A DNA stretch of 5,023 bases, taken from an uncultured Acidimicrobiales bacterium (lineage in GTDB: Bacteria; Actinomycetota; Acidimicrobiia; Acidimicrobiales; SZUA-35). The position numbers were made by a program, and so were the translations under genes. The notes under the pieces are model-generated. The model was not told the DNA's origin. It was given only the letters and a program-made list of their open reading frames with translations, and searched no databases. Location: contig CALLIQ010000673.1 in assembly GCA_938008925.1 (NCBI GenBank), positions 1 through 5,023 of the forward strand, written 5' to 3'. This document shows positions 1-5,023 of the stretch, in pieces. Within the stretch, counting starts at the first letter, position 1, and each line of letters begins with the position of its first letter.

Positions 1-78
1 GATGCGGAACTCGAACACGAGACCACCGCACAGGGCTTCGTGATGGCTCGCTGGGCGACTCGTTTGACTTCAAGTTAA
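1..78 (+). CDS. Possible C-terminal end of an upstream gene (partial)
   Basis: Frame 1 is open from the left edge to a TAA at 76-78, giving a 25-residue tail beginning DAELEHETTAQGFVMARW. The piece ELEHETTAQGFVMA vaguely recalls the last helices of enoyl-CoA hydratase/isomerase proteins, but it lacks their usual ending and is too short to assign. The stop would fall inside the palindrome at 66-87. A competing reading is a divergent minus-strand gene starting with GTG at 16-18 (reads MFEFRI to the edge), which resembles the beginning of MerR-family regulators and would suit the MerR-type box beside it. I cannot choose between them from 78 bases. Confidence 0.25.
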   Translation, partial: DAELEHETTAQGFVMARWATRLTSS

Positions 79-94
79 CTTGAAGTCCTAGCGT
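64..94 (+). promoter_or_regulatory. MerR/SoxR-type promoter of ribH with 19-bp spacer
   Basis: A -35-like TTGACT (64-69) and a -10-like TAGCGT (89-94, fits actinobacterial TAnnnT) are separated by exactly 19 bp. The spacer is filled by a perfect 22-bp palindrome (66-87) with the core TCAAGTTAACTTGA. Known of the family: MerR-type activators such as SoxR, CueR and MerR bind a dyad within an over-long 19-20 bp spacer and twist the DNA to allow transcription; the core here matches, from memory, the core of the E. coli soxS SoxR box. The predicted transcription start is about 101-103, at the ribH ATG. Inference: ribH is switched on by a MerR-family sensor, possibly redox or flavin/quinone responsive. 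The regulator itself is not identified in the window. Confidence 0.7.
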
Positions 95-102
95 TTCGGA
101 CC

Positions 103-564
103 ATGAACGAACGCCTCGACTCCAGCAATCTGACCGTCGCCTTCATCCAGGCGCAATGGCACTCCGACATCGTCGATCGGGCTCGCGAGGGATTCGCCGA
201 GACGCTCCCCGCCGACGTCAAAGCGGAGTACTTCACCGTGCCGGGAGCATTCGAGCTGCCACTCCAGGTTCGAGCGCTTGCGGCCACCGGGCGCTTCGAT
301 GCCGTCGTCGCCGCCGGCTTCGTGGTGGACGGCGGCATCTACCGACACGAGTTCGTCGCCGACGCCGTGATCAGCGGGCTGATGCGGGTGCAGCTCGACG
401 CGAATCTTCCCGTGTTCTCGTGCGTGCTGACCCCGCAGCACTTCCACGAGAGCCAGGATCATCTCGACTTCTTCCGTAACCACATGCACGGGAAGGGCGT
501 GGAGGTCGCGACGACCTGTTTCGAGACCCTGCTGGCTCGGACGCGCGTCGCAGAGCTCGTCTGA
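103..564 (+). CDS. ribH: 6,7-dimethyl-8-ribityllumazine synthase, RibH2 type
   Basis: Catalyses the penultimate step of riboflavin synthesis: condensation of 5-amino-6-ribitylamino-uracil with 3,4-dihydroxy-2-butanone 4-phosphate to form 6,7-dimethyl-8-ribityllumazine, in the cytoplasm. At 153 residues it has the normal family length. Visible motifs are FIQAQWH (14-20, with the Trp19 typical of type II enzymes), VPGAFELP (46-53), GGIYRHEFV (77-85), LTPQHFHES (109-117) and GKGVE (130-134). This pattern matches the RibH2 branch known from Brucella and rhizobia, which forms decamers rather than 60-mers. No other rib genes (ribB/A, ribC/E, ribD) are near, so this is a stand-alone copy, commonly a second lumazine synthase. 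The ATG at 103 has no convincing Shine-Dalgarno sequence and lies about 8 nt after a -10-like element, so the mRNA is probably leaderless. It sits directly downstream of a MerR/SoxR-type box, implying inducible expression. Confidence 0.93.
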   Translation: MNERLDSSNLTVAFIQAQWHSDIVDRAREGFAETLPADVKAEYFTVPGAFELPLQVRALAATGRFDAVVAAGFVVDGGIYRHEFVADAVISGLMRVQLDANLPVFSCVLTPQHFHESQDHLDFFRNHMHGKGVEVATTCFETLLARTRVAELV

Positions 565-589
565 GCCGGCGCCTCAGTGGCGCCAGACG
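558..589. terminator. Hairpin across the convergent ribH and lldD stops
   Basis: Two copies of GGCGCC (568-573 and 579-584) form a 6-bp stem around the 5-nt loop TCAGT. An outer stem CGTCT (558-562) with AGACG (585-589) extends it, with a 5-nt bulge on the left arm. The structure contains both stop codons: the ribH TGA at 562-564 and the lldD stop (TCA on the plus strand, 574-576). Only 9 bp separate the genes, so one hairpin could end transcription from both sides. There is no T-run on either flank, so classical intrinsic termination is uncertain; actinobacterial terminators often lack one. Confidence 0.45.
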
Positions 590-1806
590 ACGAGATCTCG
601 GTCGATGTCGGCGATCGTGCGGCAGCCGCTGAGAGCCATGGTCCGACGGAGCCCCTGGTCGAAGAAGTCGATCAGCCAATCGACGCCGCGCTCCCCTGCT
701 GCGCCCATCGCGTACAGATAGGGACGACCGACCGAGACGGCATCGGCACCGAGGGCAACGGCCTTCACGATGTCGCTCCCGCGCCTCGCCCCACCCTCAC
801 AGATGATGGCGATCTGGCCGCCCACCTCTTGTGCGACGGGCTCCACCAGTTCGATCGGGGCCGGCGCGTCATCGAGCTGACGACCACCATGGTTCGACAG
901 GGCGATGCCGGCGACACCAGAGGCCACCGCCTGCTTCGCGTCGGCCACCGTCTGGATGCCCTTCAACACGATCGGGCCGTCCCAGATGGAGGCGAGCCAC
1001 TCGACGTCGTCCCATGAGAGGGACTGATCGAACTGTCGGTTCACGTGCTCGGCGAGGGAAACCGCCGTCGAGCCGTCTTCGTCGTCGTGGCCGACCACGT
1101 TGGCGAAGGTGATCGGTTCGTTGGTGAGAAAGTCGAGCGTCCACGCCGGGTGGATGATGCCGTCGATGATCGTCTCGAGACCGATCTTCGGCGGCAACGT
1201 GTAGCCCCGACGAACGTCGCGTTCGCGTCGACCGAGCACGGCGGTGTCGACGGTGAGGGTGAGCGCCTCGTAGCCGGCTTCGGCGGCTCGCTCGACCATC
1301 GATTGGACGAGGCCGCGGTCCTTCCAGGTGTAGACCTGGAACCATTTGGGTCCCGATGAGACCGCCGCGACCTCCTCGATGGAGCGTGTCGCCATCGTCG
1401 ACAAGCCGTAGGGGATGCCAGCCCGAGCGGCGGCACGGGCGACGGCGAGTTCGCCCTGGGAATCAGCGATCCGGGTGAAACCAGTTGCCGCGAACAGGAG
1501 GGGGGACGGGATCGTCTTGCCGAACAGCGTGGTCGACGTGTCGAGCTCGCTGACGTCACGCAGGACACGCGGTCGGAACTCCAGCTTCGAGAAGGCGCTC
1601 GAGTTGAGATCGAGCGTTCGCTCGTCTTCCGCTCCACCGTCGATGTAGTCGAAGATGCCCCGTGGGAGCCGCCTCTTCGCGATCGATCGAAGGTCGCTCA
1701 CGTCGGCCGCTTTCGACAGCCGACGGGTGACCGGATCGCGCTCGAACTCCTTGAACTGCACGACCGACCGGAACGTGTCGACGGCCTGCTTCGGTGACGG
1801 TGCCAT
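574..1806 (-). CDS. lldD: FMN-dependent alpha-hydroxy-acid (L-lactate) dehydrogenase, LldD2-like
   Basis: A 410-residue TIM-barrel flavoenzyme of the glycolate oxidase/lactate dehydrogenase/flavocytochrome b2 family; it most likely oxidises L-lactate to pyruvate and passes electrons to quinone or oxygen. The sequence resembles mycobacterial LldD2, including IAKRRLPRGIFDYIDGGAED at the front. Expected active-site residues are present: Tyr54, Tyr159 (WFQVYTW), Asp187 in TVDT, Arg194 in GRRERD, Lys282 in VLKG, and catalytic His306 with Arg309 in SNHGGRQLD. The second Tyr of the YxY motif of plant glycolate oxidase is Trp161, as I recall for LldD2. The FMN-phosphate motif reads CEGGARRG, with Glu337 where the family normally has Asp. 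The ATG at 1804-1806 has AGGA 8 nt upstream; the same stretch, TAGGAT, could instead be a -10 element for a leaderless start. It follows the membrane-protein gene by 60 bp and may share its operon. Exact substrate is unproven; related hydroxy-acid oxidases cannot be excluded. Confidence 0.9.
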   Translation of the reverse strand: MAPSPKQAVDTFRSVVQFKEFERDPVTRRLSKAADVSDLRSIAKRRLPRGIFDYIDGGAEDERTLDLNSSAFSKLEFRPRVLRDVSELDTSTTLFGKTIPSPLLFAATGFTRIADSQGELAVARAAARAGIPYGLSTMATRSIEEVAAVSSGPKWFQVYTWKDRGLVQSMVERAAEAGYEALTLTVDTAVLGRRERDVRRGYTLPPKIGLETIIDGIIHPAWTLDFLTNEPITFANVVGHDDEDGSTAVSLAEHVNRQFDQSLSWDDVEWLASIWDGPIVLKGIQTVADAKQAVASGVAGIALSNHGGRQLDDAPAPIELVEPVAQEVGGQIAIICEGGARRGSDIVKAVALGADAVSVGRPYLYAMGAAGERGVDWLIDFFDQGLRRTMALSGCRTIADIDRDLVVWRH

Positions 1807-1834
1807 GGCGGGAATCCTACGTCACGCGATGACG
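1807..1834 (-). promoter_or_regulatory. Candidate lldD control site: dyad plus TAGGAT
   Basis: Directly upstream of the lldD ATG, the inverted repeat CGTCA-CGCGA-TGACG (1820-1834) abuts TAGGAT, which ends 7 nt before the ATG. TAGGAT can be read either as a Shine-Dalgarno sequence (AGGA) or as a TAnnnT -10 box for a leaderless transcript. If it is a promoter, the dyad lies between -10 and -35, where a repressor could act. I see no clear -35 element and no match to LldR operators I remember, so this is weak. Confidence 0.25.
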
Positions 1835-1866
1835 ACGAGCCCGTGGCACACGCGGGAGCTGCCCCG

Positions 1867-3318
1867 TCAGTTGGCGATGGCGAGTTGGTCGCGGGTGGCA
1901 CCGACCAGGATGTCGAGCGTGGCGGTCGCCGGATCGCCGGTGAGGGTCAGCAAGTACCAACGGCGTCCTGCGGTGAACGTGAGCCCGTAGCTCACGATCG
2001 GGCCGATCTCGTCGACGGAGTCCTGCTTGAAGCCCCGGACACCCTCCATGTCGGCGAGGTCGAAGAAGTCGACGCCGTAGCCGCCGAGGGTGATCAGGCC
2101 GTCCTCGAGGTAGAAATCGGCCGCAGCCTGCGTCTCGAACTCGTAGACCTGAGCGATGACGACGTCTTGGGTGTCGTTGCGAAACGCACGCGTCCAACCG
2201 CCCTGAAAGCGGCGGGTCTCGAGCAGCGGGCGCTCCTCGGTCGGGTCGGGCTGGCGGTTCGCTGCCGCGTCGATGTCGAGGAACTCGTCAGCACCCGGCC
2301 CCTCGAGACGATCGAACCACTGCACCTCGTCGATCACGGTCGAGGCGAGTGCTCCGGGCTCGCTCGCAACGCCGGGCACCAGGGCATCGTCACTCGGTTC
2401 GGCGACGTCGCCCGGCTCGACGGCCGCCGGTGTGGTCACCACCGTCTCGTCGTCGCTCGCTGCGTCGCCGGAGGCTTGCACCTCATCGCCGTCGTTCATC
2501 GCGTCGTCTCCTTCGTCGTCGGGCTCATCCCCGACCGCAGCCGTCTCGCTCGCTGCAAACGGCTCGTCGTCCTCGACCACCACATCGTCGCCCTGCCGAT
2601 CGCCGACGGGCTCGAGGGTGACCTGACCGCTACGGGAGCAGCCGGCGACCACCACGACGAGCACGAGCGCGCCGAGTAGCGCCGACATGTCGACGGCGAG
2701 CCACGACGGCCGGGTGATCGCTCGAATTCGCCCGATCGGACTCTCGGTACCGCCACCTCGCTCGATCCTCGGGGCGGCCACCGCCATGACTGCGACGCGC
2801 GACAGGCCGAAGACCGCTCCGGCGAGCGCCCCGGCTCCCGGGCCGACGAGACCCACGCCCACCCAGACCGACCACCACAGCCACGTGCTGAGCATCGTCA
2901 AGGGACCGACGCCGAGTCGGAGCCCGTAGAGACCGGCGACCACCGTCGGCGAGAAGATGCGCCCCCACTCCATCGGAACCTGCGACCGCAATGCCAACGG
3001 TGCCGGACGACCCACGCGCAACCGAACGAGGTCGATCGCGCCACCGGCCACGATCAAGGCGACCAACGACGTCGTCGCAGCTCGATCGGCGAGTCCGAGA
3101 AGCGATGCGATGCCGTCGACCAACACGGCGCCCAGAAACCCGGTGAGGGCACCCGATGTCCCGGCGGCCGCAGCGAGCACGGACCCGACCGCGATGCGTT
3201 CTCGCCCCCGAACCGAGGGCAGGAGGGTCTCAGCGACCGAGAGACCTCAGGGCGACCACAACGTGTGGATCGCCGCCAGGCACGACACGCCGAGCACGAG
3301 AACGAGATCGGCGCTCAA
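1867..3318 (-). CDS. Predicted selenocysteine-containing membrane redox carrier with acidic linker and C-terminal domain
   Basis: Read through an in-frame TGA at 3247-3249, this is a 483-residue protein with Sec at position 24. The proposed start is TTG at 3316-3318, with GAGG 5 nt upstream and 1 nt after the previous stop. Layout (approximate): TM1 4-21 ending HTLWSP, then U24-GLS; further membrane segments near 44-76, 81-98, 122-140, 142-160 and 162-182; a last helix 210-226 ending in a lipobox-like VVAGC (Cys227); a Lys-free linker of about 95 residues (236-331), roughly one third Asp/Glu; and an unrecognised C-terminal domain of about 145 residues containing FETQAAADFYLEDG and GRRWYLLTLTGD. 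SP-U-G resembles the redox-active SPC motif of CcdA/DsbD carriers, and I recall Cys here in actinobacterial relatives. Only Cys13 and U24 are redox candidates in the membrane part. Neighbours (thioredoxin-like protein, exported 12-Cys protein) fit thiol-electron transfer across the membrane. Alternative: a true stop, leaving a product from GTG at 3178-3180 that lacks TM1. Gene confidence is high; Sec decoding is moderate. Confidence 0.62.
3203..3246 (-). promoter_or_regulatory. Candidate bacterial SECIS element (two hairpins after the TGA)
   Basis: In the minus-strand message two non-overlapping hairpins follow the TGA. The first starts at the next base: GGUCUC (3246-3241) pairs perfectly with GAGACC (3231-3226) around a 9-nt loop. 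The second spans 3221-3203: UGCCCUC pairs with GGGGGCG (two G-U pairs), capped by loop GGUUC (3214-3210). The loop G/GU lies 33-35 nt after the TGA. Known of the family: bacterial SECIS elements are short coding-region hairpins just after UGA, with a G/GU-containing apical loop roughly 16-37 nt downstream (from memory), bound by SelB. The second hairpin fits best. In GC-rich DNA such hairpins also arise by chance, so this supports rather than proves Sec insertion. Confidence 0.5.
3247..3249 (-). other. In-frame TGA, predicted selenocysteine codon (U24)
   Basis: The TGA interrupts an otherwise continuous reading frame. The 23 codons before it have G/C at the third position in 21 cases, and the 22 codons between it and the first downstream start-like codon (GTG 3178-3180) in 17 cases; there is no ATG, GTG or TTG in that interval. 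The flanking peptides (TLWSP / GLSVAETLLP) read as one conserved-looking segment. The genes ending within the window all use TGA as stop, so wholesale reassignment of TGA is unlikely and a local recoding signal, or a nonsense mutation, is needed. Confidence 0.55.
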
Positions 3319-3319
3319 C

Positions 3320-4738
3320 TCAACCTCGGAAGGTCTGGGCGGTGTTCGTCCAGTACGACGGGGCTGGCTGTGAGCCCCACTCGAACGCACCGTCGACCCG
3401 GGCCATCCCGATCGGGCGCTCTGCCCACGGTTGGCGGATGACGGGCAAGCCGTCGCCGGATTCACCCATCAGCTGATCGATGCGGAACCCGTTGACCGTT
3501 CCCTGCAAGCGCCAGTAGTTCTCGGTGTCGAGCCCGTCGGGTCCGGTGACGTAGAACACGGTGGCGAGCTCGCCGTAGGCCAGCGAGTAGTTCTGGAGCC
3601 ATGCGCTCAGCGGATCGAGCACCCCGGGACGGTGCAACACGAGCGACGCTTCGGCGTTGATGAGGCCGAGCAGGTCAGCGGAGCCCTCCGGAGCGATGGT
3701 GAGCCGTGTCGCGTCGACGAAGGGGGCGCCCGCCGCCAGCTCTGCGAGCTCGAGCGACAGGTCGGACAGGTTCTGGCCCGCGGTGCGTTCAGACACGACG
3801 CCGGCATCGGTGGGTTCGGGCCCGACGTACAGGGTCGGCATGCCGATGGTCGAGGTCGCCGCCGACGTGACGGCCAGCGGGTAGCCATTTCGGGTGGCGA
3901 AGCTCACGGCGAGCGGCAAAGCCGCGCGTGAGAGCCCGGTGTCGGCGACGGTGACCGTTCGGTTGATGGACGTGATGGCGCGAATGGCGTCGGCGACCGC
4001 GACGCTGAGAGCCACCGGATCCGCTTCGGCCGAAACGGACTCGGTCTCGACGCCATACAGGGCGATCTGATCGGTGATGGCCGAGCCGACGTCGCCGACC
4101 AACATGACGGTCGAGGCGCCGAGGCGCGAGATCGCGCTGACGGCCGCCGTGTTCGGCCCGCCGGCCTGCATCGGCAGAACGGGAATGCCGAGCGCTCCGC
4201 CCAGCGGATGGGCAATGGCGGTGGCCCATTGCTGGTCGGCGTTGGTGACGATCACACGACTCGATGCGATCTGGCCGGCGGTCGCCGCAGCGGGGGCATA
4301 GCCGGCGACGGCGTCCCAGGCGACGGGGACGAGATCGACATCGAGGACGCGAGGATCGTTTCCGCAGCTCTCGACGATGCATCGCACGTTCGTGCCAGAC
4401 GGGCAGTAGCCGTGCACGTTGGGATAATCGAGCGTGCAGCAGTCGCAGATCTTCTTGAGTCCGTCGTTGCGACAACAACCGTCGTTCGCGTACCAGCACC
4501 AGCCCCAGACATCGTCCGGGCCGTTGCAGTCGAAGGTCTCGCACTTCGGGGTGACACCGCTCTGACCACAGACTCGGGCCTCGACCCGGCGCATCAAGAT
4601 GCCGGCGACGGTCGGACCAGCTGCGACGAAGACGGCGAACTGCCCGAGACGATGCAAGAAGGAGCGCCGCGTCGTGCGAGCGGCGGTCCAACGGGTGAAG
4701 GTCTCAGCGGCGCGATCGACGCCCGTGGTGGCCGTCAT
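3320..4738 (-). CDS. Tat-exported 12-cysteine MauA-like protein fused to CWB2-like repeats
   Basis: A 472-residue exported protein. A twin-arginine signal T23-RRSFL-H29 precedes a hydrophobic stretch (31-49). All 12 cysteines lie between residues 57 and 125 (57, 66, 71, 81, 88, 89, 98, 100, 101, 112, 120, 125) and none in the remaining 347. This segment resembles part of the methylamine dehydrogenase light chain (MauA, also Tat-exported and with 12 Cys): DG..ICDC and CPSGT...ESC match MauA DGNICDC and CPPGT...ASC. By that alignment the Trp that becomes TTQ is replaced by Cys120, and the MauA C-terminal part is absent, so a TTQ cofactor is not expected. From about 160 on there are three loose repeats (161-222, 260-314, 345-400), each a beta-rich unit ending in forms like STVMLVGDVGSAITD and PTLYVGPEPTDAG, like cell-wall-binding repeat 2 (CWB2). 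The ATG has GGAGGT 6 nt upstream and overlaps the preceding stop as ATGA, implying translational coupling. Function unknown; likely a disulfide-rich envelope protein served by its redox neighbours. Confidence 0.85.
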   Translation of the reverse strand: MTATTGVDRAAETFTRWTAARTTRRSFLHRLGQFAVFVAAGPTVAGILMRRVEARVCGQSGVTPKCETFDCNGPDDVWGWCWYANDGCCRNDGLKKICDCCTLDYPNVHGYCPSGTNVRCIVESCGNDPRVLDVDLVPVAWDAVAGYAPAAATAGQIASSRVIVTNADQQWATAIAHPLGGALGIPVLPMQAGGPNTAAVSAISRLGASTVMLVGDVGSAITDQIALYGVETESVSAEADPVALSVAVADAIRAITSINRTVTVADTGLSRAALPLAVSFATRNGYPLAVTSAATSTIGMPTLYVGPEPTDAGVVSERTAGQNLSDLSLELAELAAGAPFVDATRLTIAPEGSADLLGLINAEASLVLHRPGVLDPLSAWLQNYSLAYGELATVFYVTGPDGLDTENYWRLQGTVNGFRIDQLMGESGDGLPVIRQPWAERPIGMARVDGAFEWGSQPAPSYWTNTAQTFRG

Positions 4739-5023
4739 GCGCCCACCTCCGCTGCCTCGATGCCGGCGAGGACCTCGGCGAGCATCTCTTCGGCTTGGTC
4801 GAGCGTGTTCGCCACACCGCGGCTCTGCACGATGCCGTCGCGATCGACCGCGATCAGGTAGGGCGTCGAGCGCACTTTGAAGCTCCGGAACGACTTCTCG
4901 GCGAGCTCGGAGGAGATGAGCTGAAGGTCGACTTCGGCGTAGGTGGACTCGATCCGCTGGAGACCGGGCACGAGTGCAGCACAGAGCTCACAGGTCGGCG
5001 ACGTGAACGCCAGCAACGTCACG
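4735..5023 (-). CDS. Thioredoxin-like (MauD-like) protein, 5' end outside the window
   Basis: The visible C-terminal 95 residues form a thioredoxin fold. The redox motif is Cys-Glu-Leu-Cys in FTSPTCELCAALVP, a form typical of MauD/TlpA-like proteins (SPTCPxCK), followed by the cis-proline loop VRSTPYLIAVDRDG. MauD proteins are about 200 residues with an N-terminal membrane anchor, so the missing front half, beyond position 5023, probably carries the anchor; the GTG at 5020-5022 is most likely an internal Val. Its TGA overlaps the ATG of the 12-Cys protein (ATGA, 4735-4738), so the two are co-translated. Role by inference: dithiol/disulfide exchange with the exported 12-Cys protein, exchanging electrons with the membrane carrier encoded next in the operon. 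Other thioredoxin-family roles such as TlpA-like or peroxiredoxin-like activity are less supported. Confidence 0.85.
   Translation of the reverse strand, partial: VTLLAFTSPTCELCAALVPGLQRIESTYAEVDLQLISSELAEKSFRSFKVRSTPYLIAVDRDGIVQSRGVANTLDQAEEMLAEVLAGIEAAEVGA

Noticed and set aside
574..1806. MftD (mycofactocin maturation) instead of lactate dehydrogenase
   Set aside because: MftD is an LldD relative, but no mftA precursor peptide, mftB or radical-SAM mftC is adjacent, and the N-terminal region matches LldD2 as I remember it.
1838..1860. Hairpin CCCG...CGGG with AGC/GCT arms between the membrane protein and lldD as a terminator
   Set aside because: The pairing is imperfect with a bulge and unpaired bases, and no T-run follows on the minus strand, so read-through into lldD seems as likely.
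1843..2679. Long plus-strand open frame opposite the membrane protein
   Set aside because: It is antisense to a strongly coding minus-strand gene, has no ribosome-binding site or recognisable motif, and its length is explained by high GC and the scarcity of stops opposite Asp/Glu/Val-rich codons.
1867..3180. Membrane protein starting at GTG 3178-3180
   Set aside because: This start lacks a good ribosome-binding site, would leave about 135 bp of coding-like sequence untranslated and would remove the first helix with its SPxG motif. Kept only as the alternative if TGA is a true stop.
3247..3249. TGA reassigned genome-wide to Trp, Gly or Cys
   Set aside because: All the complete genes, and the partial thioredoxin gene, end at sensible lengths or domain ends in TGA, so TGA is a working stop codon here.
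3247..3465. Separate 72-residue minus-strand reading frame ending at the TGA
   Set aside because: Its first two thirds are an out-of-frame shadow of the 12-Cys protein gene; only the part from TTG 3318 is coding-like, and that part is best explained as the N-terminus of the downstream membrane protein.
3601..4700. Several Arg-rich frames overlapping the 12-Cys protein gene on both strands
   Set aside because: They are low-complexity Arg/Ser/Pro translations typical of off-frame reading of GC-rich coding DNA, with no supporting start signals.
1..5023. CRISPR array, tRNA, rRNA, IS ends or riboswitch
   Set aside because: No regularly spaced direct repeats, cloverleaf, rRNA-like segment, transposase or FMN-riboswitch-like leader was seen; the space upstream of ribH is too short for such a riboswitch.

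Overview
High-GC, actinobacterial-type DNA, tightly packed and strongly G/C-biased at third codon positions. Protein style (LldD2-like lactate dehydrogenase, Tat-exported protein with cell-wall-binding-type repeats, leaderless-looking starts) points to an actinobacterium, perhaps a member of Acidimicrobiia; the lineage is inference. No rRNA, tRNA, IS element, phage gene or CRISPR array is visible.

Layout: (1) positions 1-102 hold a probable gene end and then a perfect 22-bp palindrome set in a promoter with the 19-bp spacer typical of MerR/SoxR-family control. (2) 103-564 (+) is a RibH2-type lumazine synthase whose ATG lies at about the predicted transcription start. (3) 574-1806 (-) is an FMN-dependent L-lactate dehydrogenase-like enzyme, tail to tail with ribH; a hairpin covers both stop codons. 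(4) 1867-5023 (-) is a three-gene run read from the right edge leftward: a thioredoxin-like (MauD-like) protein cut by the window edge, a Tat-exported protein with a 12-cysteine MauA-like segment fused to CWB2-like repeats, and a multi-pass membrane protein with a long acidic linker and a C-terminal domain. The first two overlap by ATGA and the last two are separated by 1 nt.

Main observation: the membrane protein reads as one protein only if an in-frame TGA at 3247-3249 is decoded. Coding character and membrane-protein sequence continue on both sides of it (HTLWSP-TGA-GLS), the TGA sits where I recall Cys in actinobacterial relatives (an SPC motif like that of CcdA/DsbD carriers), and a compact hairpin with a GGUUC loop lies at a SECIS-like distance downstream. 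I therefore propose a selenocysteine-containing membrane thiol-redox carrier. A thioredoxin-like partner and an exported 12-Cys protein in the same operon fit a disulfide-forming or -reducing relay resembling the MauD/MauE/MauA logic of methylamine dehydrogenase maturation. A nonsense mutation or sequencing error is the main alternative; Sec-decoding genes and homologue alignments would decide.
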